DNA of 64,000 nucleotides. Source: RXIX01 sp003989075 (lineage in GTDB: Bacteria > Pseudomonadota > Gammaproteobacteria > Competibacterales > Competibacteraceae). Where the stretch lies: positions 11,626 to 75,625 of the forward strand of contig JAKOYN010000136.1 of NCBI GenBank assembly GCA_029780415.1, in the 5' to 3' direction. A program made the translations under genes and the position numbers. Of this stretch, positions 1 through 7,869 are shown piece after piece; within the stretch, counting starts at the first letter, position 1, and every line of letters starts with the position of its first letter. The notes beneath the pieces were generated by a model. The model saw only the letters and a program-made list of their open reading frames with translations. It ran no database searches and had not been told where the DNA came from.

Positions 1-822
1 CGGCCGTTCGTGATGCCGGAGTGCTGCCCGGTATGCGGTTCGCACATTACCCGTCCTGAGGGTGAGGCGGTGGCGCGTTGCATCGGCGGATTGTATTGCC
101 GCGCCCAGCGCAGGGAGGCGCTGCGCCATTTTGCTTCGCGCCGGGCGCTGGATATCGAGGGGCTGGGCGAGCGCCTGGTGGAACAATTGGTCGAGCGCGA
201 CTGGGTCCGCAGCCCTGCTGATCTGTTCACACTTGATGTTGCCCGGTTGGCGGCGCTGGAGCGGATGGGTGTCAAGTCGGCGGAAAATCTGGTCGCGGCG
301 CTGGCGCGTGCCAGGCAGACGACCCTGGCGCGCTTCCTGTACGCATTGGGGATTCGCGAGGTCGGTGAAGCGACAGCGCTGGCTCTGGCGACGCACTTTG
401 GCACACTGGATGCCCTGCTGGCAGCGGATGATGAGCGCCTGCGTCAGGTACCGGATGTCGGGCCGGTGGTGGCAGCGGCGCTGCGGGCCTTTTTCCAGGA
501 GCCGCATAACCAGGATGTCATTGCTCGTCTGCGCGCTGCAGGTGTGCACTGGCCGGAAACAGTGCCGGTAGCGGTGCCGGCAAATACGCAAACCCTGGCC
601 GGTAAAACCGTTGTCCTCACCGGCACCCTGGAACTGCTCAGCCGCGATGCAGCCACCGAGCAGTTGCGCGCACGCGGCGCCCGGGTCAGCGGCAGCGTGT
701 CGAAGAAGACCGATTATGTGGTCGCGGGCCGCGATGCCGGATCCAAGCTGGACAAGGCGCGGCAACTGGGCGTGACGGTGCTGGATGAGGCGGGCTTGCA
801 GGTGCTGCTGGGCGACGGCTAG
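1..822 (+). CDS. ligA: NAD-dependent DNA ligase LigA, C-terminal part (5' end outside window)
   Basis: The last 273 residues of NAD+-dependent DNA ligase, which seals nicks in replication and repair. The frame is open from base 1, so the adenylation and OB domains lie upstream of the window. The visible part starts in the C4 zinc finger (CPVCGSH, then CIGGLYC), continues through helix-hairpin-helix repeats (about residues 35-165; RFLYALGIREVGEATA is typical), and ends in a BRCT domain from about residue 195 (AGKTVVLTGTL, then SKKTDYVVAG). It converges on the parvulin gene across a short gap holding a hairpin. Identification is secure; only the 5' truncation by the window edge is notable. Confidence 0.95.
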   Translation, partial: RPFVMPECCPVCGSHITRPEGEAVARCIGGLYCRAQRREALRHFASRRALDIEGLGERLVEQLVERDWVRSPADLFTLDVARLAALERMGVKSAENLVAALARARQTTLARFLYALGIREVGEATALALATHFGTLDALLAADDERLRQVPDVGPVVAAALRAFFQEPHNQDVIARLRAAGVHWPETVPVAVPANTQTLAGKTVVLTGTLELLSRDAATEQLRARGARVSGSVSKKTDYVVAGRDAGSKLDKARQLGVTVLDEAGLQVLLGDG

Positions 823-831
823 CAGCAGACC

Positions 832-858
832 GGGGAGCAGCCCGGTGGACGGCTCCCC
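832..858. terminator. Stem-loop between convergent ligA and parvulin gene
   Basis: GGGGAGC (832-838) pairs perfectly with GCTCCCC (852-858) around a 13-base loop. It lies between two convergent stop codons, where a bidirectional transcription end is expected. There is no run of T on either side, so intrinsic termination is unproven. Confidence 0.35.
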
Positions 859-870
859 ATGGTCAGACGC

Positions 871-1791
871 TTACTTCTTCTCGTCCTTGGCGGCATCGGC
901 AGCCGGCACGGCGGCGCTGACCTGAATCTCGGTCACCTCGATCTTGGCGCCGGACTTCAGCTTCTCCAGATAATCGTTGACCATCTTGCTCTGCAGCATC
1001 TGCGCGATCTGCGGCTTGAGCTCATCCATCGACGGCGGCGTAGCGTCGCGCACATCTTCCAGCAGAATCACATGCCAGCCGAACGGGGTTTGTACTGGCT
1101 CGCTGATCTGGCCCTTGTCCAGCTTGGCTACTGCCTGCGCGAACGGCGGCACCATCATGCCCGGCGTGAACCAGCCCAGATCGCCGCCATTGGCCGCGGA
1201 ACTGTCGCTGGACTTGGTCTTGGCCAGTTCGGCGAACTTGCTGGCATCCTTCTTCAGTTCGGCGACGATCTCCTTGGCCTTATCCTCGGAATCGACCAGG
1301 ATGTGTGCGGCCTTGTATTCCTTGCTCTTCATCGCCGCAACGGCATTATCGTATTCCTTCTTGATGGCCTCTTCGCTGGGTGCGCTCTCGCTCAGCATGC
1401 GCCGAATCACGGTGCTGGCCAGCAGGCTGCGCTGAATCATTTCAAACTGCTGTTTGACCTGCGGGTCATCGGCCAGTTTCTGCTTGTTGGCTTCCTGCAC
1501 CAGCAGTTCTTCCAGCACCAGTTGCTGGACCAGCGCGTTGCTGGACTCGGGCGAGTCGATCTTGGCCTTGCCGCGCAACTGCTGGGCGTACAGCTCAAAT
1601 GCAGTCTTGCTGATCGGCTTGCCATTCACTACCGCGACCGGATCGGGAATGGTGAAGCTGGGCGTGGCGGCAGCGGGCGCGGCAGCGGCAGCTTCGGGCT
1701 TCTTATCATCGGCAGCCAGCGCCACGCCAGACAGCAACAGCGCCGAAGACAGCGCCAGCAGGGGGAGAGTCAGTTTGCTTGGTTTTTTCAT
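871..1791 (-). CDS. Periplasmic parvulin-type peptidyl-prolyl cis-trans isomerase (PpiC/SurA-like)
   Basis: 306 residues with an N-terminal signal peptide (MKKPSKLTLPLLALSSALLL, cleavage probably after VALAA), so it acts in the periplasm. An N-terminal chaperone-like helical region (about 40-150) precedes one parvulin domain (about 155-250), recognised from AAHILVDSEDKAKEI, NGGDLGWFTPGMM and EPVQTPFGWHVILLED. SurA has two parvulin domains; this protein has one, as in the PrsA/Cbf2-like group. I chose the start at 1791 because it begins the signal peptide; the frame stays open to 1848 but would put 19 polar residues in front. It is the last gene of a yciB-yciI-bolA-parvulin unit. Probable role: folding of exported proteins. 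Confidence 0.88.
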   Translation of the reverse strand: MKKPSKLTLPLLALSSALLLSGVALAADDKKPEAAAAAPAAATPSFTIPDPVAVVNGKPISKTAFELYAQQLRGKAKIDSPESSNALVQQLVLEELLVQEANKQKLADDPQVKQQFEMIQRSLLASTVIRRMLSESAPSEEAIKKEYDNAVAAMKSKEYKAAHILVDSEDKAKEIVAELKKDASKFAELAKTKSSDSSAANGGDLGWFTPGMMVPPFAQAVAKLDKGQISEPVQTPFGWHVILLEDVRDATPPSMDELKPQIAQMLQSKMVNDYLEKLKSGAKIEVTEIQVSAAVPAADAAKDEKK

Positions 1792-1828
1792 GCGCGTTTC
1801 CAGAAGTCTAGTTTGCAGAGTGGACAGG

Positions 1829-2098
1829 TCAGGTTTCATCCGGGGCATTGGCCTTGATACTCAAGGCGTGAATATCCCGGTGCATCAGATCGGCCAGCGC
1901 CGCATTGACGAGGCGATGGCGCTGAAGAAGAGTTTTGCCGGTAAAGGCAGCGGCGATAATGCGCACGGTGAAATGGCCACCGTCGCGGGCACCCGCATGG
2001 CCGGCGTGCGCGGCGCTGTCATCGCGAATCTCCAGCAGCTCTGGACTCAGTGCGGTGCGCAGGCGTTGCTCGATCAGGGCGACCCGGGCACTGCTCAT
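1829..2098 (-). CDS. BolA family protein
   Basis: 89 residues covering a single BolA domain. The family signature is seen in HFTVRIIAAAFTGKTLLQRHRLVNAAL, here containing the conserved F-x-G-K-x-x-x-x-R-H core, followed by an HALSIKA-type C-terminal strand. BolA proteins bind [2Fe-2S] clusters together with monothiol glutaredoxins and act in iron homeostasis and stress. The start codon overlaps the stop of the upstream yciI-like gene by four bases (ATGA), implying translational coupling. Which BolA paralogue this is (BolA or IbaG) cannot be settled by eye. Confidence 0.85.
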   Translation of the reverse strand: MSSARVALIEQRLRTALSPELLEIRDDSAAHAGHAGARDGGHFTVRIIAAAFTGKTLLQRHRLVNAALADLMHRDIHALSIKANAPDET

Positions 2099-2397
2099 GC
2101 GGGCAGAACCTGCCGAAAGGGATAGATCTCAACCGCTGCGTAAACACCGGCGGCCACATAGGGATCGGCATCAGCCCAGGCGCGGGCTTCGTCGAGCGAC
2201 GCGAATTCAGCCACCACCAGACTGCCCTGGAATCCGGCGGGGCCAGGATCGGGACTGTCGATGGCTGGCAGCGGTCCAGCCAGCACCAGCCGCCCCTGAT
2301 TGAGCAGCACATGCAGGCGCTCCAGGTGGGCGGGCCGTACCGACAGGCGTCGGTCCAGGCTGTTGGGTGTATCGCGACCGAGAATGGCATAGAGCAT
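2095..2397 (-). CDS. yciI: YciI family protein
   Basis: 100 residues with the YciI/YCII fold: LYAILGRDTPNS at the start, R-x-x-H-L at 21-26 (RPAHLERL), the G-R-L-x-x-A-G-P-L core around 36-44, and the C-terminal DPY-x-x-A-G-V-Y motif with A-V-E-I-Y-P-F. The family is a small ferredoxin-like fold related to muconolactone isomerases; its biochemical role is not established. It lies three bases after yciB and overlaps bolA, so the three genes form one operon. The yciB-yciI adjacency is widely conserved in gammaproteobacteria. Confidence 0.88.
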   Translation of the reverse strand: MLYAILGRDTPNSLDRRLSVRPAHLERLHVLLNQGRLVLAGPLPAIDSPDPGPAGFQGSLVVAEFASLDEARAWADADPYVAAGVYAAVEIYPFRQVLPA

Positions 2398-2400
2398 AGC

Positions 2401-2952
2401 TCAAAGCTCCTTCGAGGAGGTGTCGTCAGGCTTGATATGGCGGCTCATGTAGGCAGCCTGCGCCAGTACGAACAGCAGGGTCAGACCGAGCATGCCAAAC
2501 AGCTTGAAGTTGACCCAGGTGTTTTCATCGAACGTGAAAGCGACGTAGAGATTGGCGGCACCCATGGCGAGGAAGAAAATTGCCCAGGCAAGTGTCAGCT
2601 TGACCCAGACCGGCAGCGGAAGTTCCAGTTGTTCACCCAGCATCCGTGCCAGCAGCGGTTTTTGGCCAATGAACAGGCTGCCGATGAAGGCGATGGCAAA
2701 CAGCCAGTTGACTACCGTTGGTTTCCACTTGACGAACACCGGGTCATGCAGCAGCAGCGTAGCCCCGCCCAGCACCAGCACCAGTCCGGCGGTGAACAGC
2801 GGCAGTTTCTCGACCCGGCGCTGGCGCAGCCAGACCCAGCCGACCTGGGCGAGAGTGACGACGATCAGCACCCCAGTGGCCACATAGATATCAGCCAGCT
2901 TGTAGGCGACGAAGAACAGGGCGATGGGCAGGAAGTCGAACAGCAGTTTCAT
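2401..2952 (-). CDS. yciB: Inner-membrane septation protein YciB (IspZ)
   Basis: 183 residues, almost all membrane-embedded, with about five to six hydrophobic segments. It begins MKLLFDFLPIALFFVAYK, the classic YciB start, which is why the ATG at 2952 is used rather than the open frame to 2997. Further family markers are HDPVFVKWKPTVVNW (about 85-100), F-I-G-Q-K-P-L-L-x-R-M-L-G (about 111-124) and the end N-F-K-L-F-G. YciB contributes to cell-envelope integrity and septation in enterobacteria. It is the first gene of the minus-strand yciB-yciI-bolA-parvulin operon and is divergent from the YciO-type gene across 147 bases. Confidence 0.93.
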   Translation of the reverse strand: MKLLFDFLPIALFFVAYKLADIYVATGVLIVVTLAQVGWVWLRQRRVEKLPLFTAGLVLVLGGATLLLHDPVFVKWKPTVVNWLFAIAFIGSLFIGQKPLLARMLGEQLELPLPVWVKLTLAWAIFFLAMGAANLYVAFTFDENTWVNFKLFGMLGLTLLFVLAQAAYMSRHIKPDDTSSKEL

Positions 2953-3099
2953 GCGGGTTGCGGATTTTCGTTGCGGGCCAGGAGCGGGATCGGGCAAAAG
3001 AAAAGCGGCCGCGGGCGGTCGCTCTCTTGACCGGCGGGTGACGTGCTGGCACCTTGCCCGATCGATGTGAACCTCTGTGATTTCAAGGAATATAAGGCC

Positions 3100-3720
3100 A
3101 TGAGCCGCGTTTTACAAATTCATCCCGCCAATCCGCAGCCGCGCCTGATCAGCCAGGCGGTGGCGCGGCTGCGTGCCGGTGATGTCATTATTTATCCTAC
3201 CGATTCCAGCTACGCACTCGGTTGCCGGCTCGGCGACAAGGCAGCAGCCGAGCGCATCCGCGCCATTCGCCAGACCGACCGTCACCACAATTTCACCCTG
3301 GTGTGCCGCGATCTGTCGGAGATCGCCACCTACGCCAAGGTGGACAACCAGCGTTATCGGCTGCTTAAGGCCGCCACACCGGGGCCGTTCACCTTTCTGC
3401 TGCAGGCGACCCATGAGGTGCCGCGGCGTCTGCAGCACCCGCGCCGCAAGACCATCGGCCTGCGCATTCCCGATAACGCCATCGTGCGCGCGCTGCTGGC
3501 GGAACTGGGCGAGCCGATCATGAGCTGCACCCTGCTGCTGCCCGGCGACGAGTGGCCGCTGTCCGATCCTGAGGAGATCGAGGATCGCCTGACGCACGCG
3601 GTGGATCTGATCGTCGATGGCGGTCCCGGTCAGCACGAGCCGACCACCGTGCTCGATTTGACGGAGGACGCGCCGCAACTGGTCCGCCAGGGCCTCGGTG
3701 ACGCCAGCCCGTTTCTCTGA
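3100..3720 (+). CDS. YciO/TsaC-family (Sua5/YrdC) RNA-binding protein, probable L-threonylcarbamoyladenylate synthase relative
   Basis: 206 residues consisting of one YrdC domain. The nucleotide/threonine-binding features are seen in I-I-Y-P-T-D-S-S-Y-A-L-G-C (about 30-42), the I-R-x-x-x-R-x-H-N-F-T-L stretch (about 56-70), TPGPFTFLLQAT and KTIGLRIPDN, and the G-E-P-I-M-S-C-T-L segment. The sequence is closer to YciO than to TsaC in its S-S-Y-A-L-G and HNFTL motifs. TsaC makes threonylcarbamoyl-AMP for t6A37 of tRNA; YciO activity is weak or uncertain. The start at 3100 follows an AAGGAA site. YciO normally precedes the M50 protease and trpS; here an efflux cassette lies between. Confidence 0.85.
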   Translation: MSRVLQIHPANPQPRLISQAVARLRAGDVIIYPTDSSYALGCRLGDKAAAERIRAIRQTDRHHNFTLVCRDLSEIATYAKVDNQRYRLLKAATPGPFTFLLQATHEVPRRLQHPRRKTIGLRIPDNAIVRALLAELGEPIMSCTLLLPGDEWPLSDPEEIEDRLTHAVDLIVDGGPGQHEPTTVLDLTEDAPQLVRQGLGDASPFL

Positions 3721-3736
3721 ACCGTCCGGTGCACGC

Positions 3737-5284
3737 TCAATGGCCACCGCCCCGCACGGTGAATGGCGGCTTGGCCCACCAGATCAGGCCAATCAGGCTG
3801 AGCATCAGCATGCCGCTGATACACATCACCGCGTCGGTGGACAGTAGATAGGCCTGCGTGGTCAGGGTGCGATCGAGTTGCGCCAGGGCCTGCGTGTCAC
3901 CTAGGCCAATGGTGTGCAACTGATCCAGATAGTGCGTGGCCAGCGGGTTGTAGGCGGTGACCTGCTCGGCCAGCCGGGCGTGGTGTTCGATACCCTTGTG
4001 ATCCCACAGTGAAGTCATGATCGCCGTGCCGAAACTGGAGCCGAGGTTGCGCATGAAGTTCTGCAGCCCGGTGGCAGCGGCGAGCTGGCCCGGCGCCAGC
4101 CCGGAGAGATTGATCGTTACCAGCGGCAGGAAAAAACAGCTGATGCCTACGCCCATGAACAGCCGGCTGAGCGCCAGCGTCCAGTAATCGACATCCGGCG
4201 TGAAGCGCGCGCTCCAGAATGCCACCAGCGCAAACACGGTAAAGCCAAAGGTAGCCACGGCGCGGGCATCGAGGCGATGAATGTTGGCGCCGATGATCGG
4301 TCCGAGCAGCAGCGCCAGCACGCCGCCAAAGGCCACCACCTTGCCCGCCCACAGTGGCGTGTAGCCCTGATAGCTTTGCAGCCACAGCGGCAGCACCACC
4401 ACGGTGCCGAAGAAGGCGATCGAGCCGATCATCAGGCAGGTCACGCCTATCGCGAAGTTGCGCCGCCCGAACAGGCGTAGATCGACCACTGGATGATCGT
4501 CGGTCAATTCCCAGGCGGTGAAGAAGGCCAGCGCCACCACTGAAACTGCAGCCAGGCCAATGATCAGCGGCGAGCCGAACCAGTCCAGTTCATTCCCCTT
4601 GTCGAGCAGAATCTGCAGCGCGCCGATACCGATCACCAGCAGGCCAAGACCGACATAATCCACCGGCAGCCGCCGGCGCGGCGTTTCCCGATCGGCAAAC
4701 AGCCAGCTCACCAGGCCGGCAACGATCAGGCCGATCGGCAGGTTGATCAGGAAAATCCAGTGCCAGGACAGGTTCTCGGTCAGCCAGCCGCCCGACAGGG
4801 GGCCGATGATCGGGCCGAGAATCGTGGTCATCGACCACAGCCCCAGCGCCAGGCCGCGCCGCTGTGGCGGATAGACGCTGGTCAGCAGGGTCTGCGACAG
4901 CGGAATCATTGAGGCGCCAACCACGCCCTGCATCACCCGCGCCGTGAGCAGTACGGGAAAGCTCGGTGCCAGCCCGCACAGCAGTGAGGCCAGGGTAAAC
5001 AGCAGGGTGGCGTTGACGAACAGGCGCACCGCGCCAAAGCGCAGCGCCAGCCAGCCGGTCAGCGGCAGCAGGATCGCCTCGGCCACCGCGTAGGAGGTGA
5101 TCACCCAGGTACCCTGGGTAAAGCTCACCCCCAGATCGCCGGCGATGCTTGGCACCGAAACGTTGGCGATGGTCAGATCAAGGATGTTCATGAACGCGCC
5201 CAGGCCAAGGGCAAAGGTCGCCAGCGCCAACTGGCCGCCGCGCATCGCTGCCGGCAGGGCGCGTTCCGTGGCGTTAATGTTCAC
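3737..5284 (-). CDS. DHA2-family MFS multidrug efflux transporter (EmrB-like)
   Basis: 515 residues with about 14 transmembrane segments, the drug:H+ antiporter-2 layout. Family markers are the N-terminal segment FMNILDLTIANVSVP (about 32-46) with the D-x-T-I-A/V-N-V-A/S motif, the loop-2/3 motif W-L-A-L-R-F-G-A-V-R, and motif C in segment 5 (G-P-I-I-G-P-L-S-G-G-W, about 156-166). A paired EmrA-type adaptor and a MarR regulator are encoded just upstream; the emrA stop and this start overlap by four bases. An outer-membrane TolC-type channel is not in the window. Substrate cannot be inferred. Confidence 0.93.
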   Translation of the reverse strand: MNINATERALPAAMRGGQLALATFALGLGAFMNILDLTIANVSVPSIAGDLGVSFTQGTWVITSYAVAEAILLPLTGWLALRFGAVRLFVNATLLFTLASLLCGLAPSFPVLLTARVMQGVVGASMIPLSQTLLTSVYPPQRRGLALGLWSMTTILGPIIGPLSGGWLTENLSWHWIFLINLPIGLIVAGLVSWLFADRETPRRRLPVDYVGLGLLVIGIGALQILLDKGNELDWFGSPLIIGLAAVSVVALAFFTAWELTDDHPVVDLRLFGRRNFAIGVTCLMIGSIAFFGTVVVLPLWLQSYQGYTPLWAGKVVAFGGVLALLLGPIIGANIHRLDARAVATFGFTVFALVAFWSARFTPDVDYWTLALSRLFMGVGISCFFLPLVTINLSGLAPGQLAAATGLQNFMRNLGSSFGTAIMTSLWDHKGIEHHARLAEQVTAYNPLATHYLDQLHTIGLGDTQALAQLDRTLTTQAYLLSTDAVMCISGMLMLSLIGLIWWAKPPFTVRGGGH

Positions 5285-6543
5285 GATTTGCCGCCGCCGC
5301 GCCGGTTGGCCTCGATGATGCGGGCGATGCGTGCCTCGGCGGCTTGCGCCTGCGCCGCGAACACCGGTGTGCTGTAGCGCGCCTCATGATTCGGTTCGCG
5401 GGCGAGCACGTCGCCATCCCGCTGATGGGTGTCCACAGTGGCGCGCATCGACAGGCCGATCCGCAGCGGGTGTTCGGCTACCGTCACCGGGTCGAGGGTG
5501 ATGCGCACCGGCACCCGCTGCACAATCTTGATCCAGTTACCGGTGGCGTTCTGTGGCGGCAGCAGGGCAAAGGTTCCGCCGGTGCCCGCAGCCAGACCGG
5601 CGATCCGCCCGCTGTAGTGCACGTCGCTGCCATAAAGATCGGCGCGCAGCGTGACCGGCTGCCCGATGCGCACGTTTTCCAGTTCGCTTTCCTTGAAATT
5701 GGCATCCACCCACAGATCACCGAGCGGGATCACCGCCATCAGGGCCGTGCCAGGCGCGACTTGTGCACCGATCTGGACGCTGCGCTTGGCTACATAGCCA
5801 CGCAGCGGAGCGACGATGGTGGTGCGGGCGATATTCAGAAAGGCTTCCTTGACCCTGGCCGCGGCGGCCGCGACCCGGGGATGGGTTTCGACCGAGGTGT
5901 TATCGATCAGGACTTCGGCGCCGCTACGCTGTTCGCGGGCGGCGCGCACTGCGGCCTGGGCCTGTTCAACCGCTGCCTGAGCGGCATCGCGCGCGGCGCT
6001 GGCGCTATCGAGCGCGGTGCGCGCGGTCTGCAGGGTTTCGCTGGAAATGAATTTCTTCTGGAACAGCATCTCGCGCCGCTGGTATTCGTCACGGGCCTGA
6101 CGGGCGGCGGTCTCGGCGCGCTCGGCTTCGAAGCGGATACGATCAAGATCGGCGCTGCGCTGGGCGATCTGGGCGCGTGATTGATTGTCATTGGCGTACA
6201 GGCCGCGCACCGCGCGCACTGCGTCGGCCAGATTGGCTTCCGCCAGTTGCAATTGCACCTGAGCGTCGGCGTCGTCAAGCTGTACCAGCGGCTGGCCCTG
6301 TTCAACCAGATCAGTGTCATCGGCCAGCACGCGGACCACGGTGCCGGCGATCTGCGGTGTGATCTGAACCACATTGCCGCCGACATAGGCATTGTCGGTG
6401 GTGACCTGCCAGCGTCCGTAGTAAAACCAGTAATAGCCGCCGCCGCTGGCGAGCAGGGTGAACAGGGTGGCCAGGATGAGCAGCGCGCGGCGACGCCTGC
6501 CGTTTGGAGTCGCGGGAACAGTGTCCTGCGGTTGTGCGCTCAT
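5281..6543 (-). CDS. HlyD/EmrA-family periplasmic adaptor of the efflux pump
   Basis: 420 residues. A short cytosolic N-terminus is followed by one membrane segment (about 22-40, LLILATLFTLLASGGGYYWF), then a biotinyl-lipoyl half-motif (TDNAYVGGNVVQITPQIAGT, about 50-69), a long alpha-helical coiled-coil hairpin (about 95-225, rich in A, R, Q and E), the second lipoyl half and a beta-barrel (YVAKRSVQIGAQVAPGTALM). This is the EmrA layout, linking the MFS pump to an outer-membrane channel. It overlaps both neighbours by four bases (marR upstream, emrB downstream), so the three are one coupled operon. Confidence 0.93.
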   Translation of the reverse strand: MSAQPQDTVPATPNGRRRRALLILATLFTLLASGGGYYWFYYGRWQVTTDNAYVGGNVVQITPQIAGTVVRVLADDTDLVEQGQPLVQLDDADAQVQLQLAEANLADAVRAVRGLYANDNQSRAQIAQRSADLDRIRFEAERAETAARQARDEYQRREMLFQKKFISSETLQTARTALDSASAARDAAQAAVEQAQAAVRAAREQRSGAEVLIDNTSVETHPRVAAAAARVKEAFLNIARTTIVAPLRGYVAKRSVQIGAQVAPGTALMAVIPLGDLWVDANFKESELENVRIGQPVTLRADLYGSDVHYSGRIAGLAAGTGGTFALLPPQNATGNWIKIVQRVPVRITLDPVTVAEHPLRIGLSMRATVDTHQRDGDVLAREPNHEARYSTPVFAAQAQAAEARIARIIEANRRGGGKS

Positions 6544-7061
6544 CGCTGCGGATCTCCGCTCGTCGGACGCTGCTCCAGATGCGCCAGCCAGCGGCGCAGC
6601 AGGGTTTCGAGCTGGGCGGTTTCATCGGCTGAAAAGGCAGCCAGCGCCGCTGTGTATGCGGTCCAGGTCAGCGGTAACAGCTGTTCGATGCGGGCCACGC
6701 CCTGTGCCGTCAAGCGCAGCACCACACGCCGCCGATCGCTGCTGTCGCTGGCCCGTTCGATCAGGCCCGCCGCGACCAGATCATCAGCAACGCGGGTCAT
6801 GTGGGTGCGTGATTGCACCACGGCTGCGCTGACCTCCGAAGGTGTGATGGTCCGGTCCGGCATGCTGTAAATCATTATCAGTACCGCCCAGGCTGAGGTG
6901 GATAAATCATGTGCAGCGAAGAAACCATCGAGCTGCTCATGCAGCGCCCGGAACACATGATGGGCCAGCCGCATCAGCACCACCGCCTGCTGGGGCATAT
7001 CCGGATGCCGCGCCCGCACCGTGTCGATGCAGCGCTCGTAATGCGCGAAAGTCAGGGTCAT
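6540..7061 (-). CDS. MarR-family transcriptional regulator, likely autorepressor of the efflux operon
   Basis: 173 residues with a winged helix: helix region SAWAVLIMIYSMPDRTITPSEVSAAV, recognition helix SRTHMTRVADDLVAAGLIER, and the wing D-S-S-D-R-R-R-V-V-L-R-L-T (about 105-118), the conserved MarR D-x-R-D/R-x-R pattern. I start it at 7061 (MTLTFAHYE) because the frame upstream would run through a perfect inverted repeat that looks like its operator. No strong Shine-Dalgarno is visible (GGCGGA about 10 bases upstream). First gene of marR-emrA-emrB, so a ligand-relieved repressor of the pump is the natural reading. Confidence 0.88.
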   Translation of the reverse strand: MTLTFAHYERCIDTVRARHPDMPQQAVVLMRLAHHVFRALHEQLDGFFAAHDLSTSAWAVLIMIYSMPDRTITPSEVSAAVVQSRTHMTRVADDLVAAGLIERASDSSDRRRVVLRLTAQGVARIEQLLPLTWTAYTAALAAFSADETAQLETLLRRWLAHLEQRPTSGDPQR

Positions 7062-7079
7062 GGGAAGGAATCCGCCTAA

Positions 7080-7099
7080 ATAATAACTTTGGTTATTAT
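7080..7099 (-). promoter_or_regulatory. MarR-type operator overlapping the marR-emrAB promoter -10
   Basis: A perfect inverted repeat, ATAATAAC (7080-7087), TTTG, GTTATTAT (7092-7099), lies 19 bases before the marR start. On the minus strand a consensus TATAAT occupies 7100-7095, inside the right arm, so protein bound here would block RNA polymerase. AT-rich 8-4-8 palindromes of this kind are typical MarR sites. Autoregulation is inferred. Confidence 0.7.
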
Positions 7100-7188
7100 A
7101 ACATGGGAAAAGTTCACGCGCGGGCGATAGCATAAATTCACCGCGTGCGTTCTGGTCCATGCCGCGATGGCCTGCGTATAATCGCGCC

Positions 7189-7830
7189 ATGCAAGCACTC
7201 AATACGATTCAACTTCTCGTGGTTCTGGCGCCGCCGCTGCTGTTGGCGATTACCCTGCATGAAGTCGCGCACGGCTGGGCGGCGCTGCGTTGTGGCGATA
7301 CGACCGCCAAGGCTCAGGGCCGGCTCAGTCTCAATCCACTGCGCCATGTCGACCCGATCGGCACGGTGCTGGTGCCGGCGGTAATGGCGATACTCGGCGG
7401 CTTCATCTTCGGCTGGGCCAAGCCGGTGCCGGTCAACTACCATCGCCTGCGCCAGCCCAAGCGCGACATGGCGCTGGTGGCGCTGGCCGGGCCGGTATCC
7501 AACCTGTTGATGGCGCTGGGCTGGGCGGGGGTGGCCGTGCTCGGCCATGGTTTGCAGATGCTGCCCTGGCTGGGCGAGCCGCTGTTGTTGATGGGCGTGT
7601 CCGGGGTGAGCGTTAACGTCATGCTCGGTGTGCTCAATCTAGTGCCGATTCCGCCGCTGGACGGTTCGCGGGTGCTGGCCGGCCTGTTGCCGGATCGCGC
7701 CGGTCAGGTCATGGCCCAGATCGAGCCCTATGGGCTGATCATTCTGGTGCTGCTGCTGGCCAGTGGCTGGCTGAACCTGATGCCGATCGTCAACAGCATT
7801 CGCCACCTGATTCTGAATCTGTTCTTCTGA
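7189..7830 (+). CDS. Site-2-protease-type (M50) membrane zinc metallopeptidase
   Basis: 213 residues, about six membrane segments. The zinc site HEVAH lies at residues 24-28 inside the first segments, and the second catalytic motif N-L-V-P-I-P-P-L-D-G-S-R (about 156-167) supplies the third ligand Asp. There is no PDZ domain, so it belongs to the small S2P/FtsH-neighbour-like group rather than RseP. The start at 7189 (MQALNTIQ) places the first membrane segment at the N-terminus. In many gammaproteobacteria this gene sits directly before trpS-scpA-scpB, as it does here (39 bases). The physiological substrate is unknown. Confidence 0.9.
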   Translation: MQALNTIQLLVVLAPPLLLAITLHEVAHGWAALRCGDTTAKAQGRLSLNPLRHVDPIGTVLVPAVMAILGGFIFGWAKPVPVNYHRLRQPKRDMALVALAGPVSNLLMALGWAGVAVLGHGLQMLPWLGEPLLLMGVSGVSVNVMLGVLNLVPIPPLDGSRVLAGLLPDRAGQVMAQIEPYGLIILVLLLASGWLNLMPIVNSIRHLILNLFF

Positions 7831-7869
7831 CCCTCTTCTGCTTTTCTTCCGAGCCAGGCGTTGTCATCC

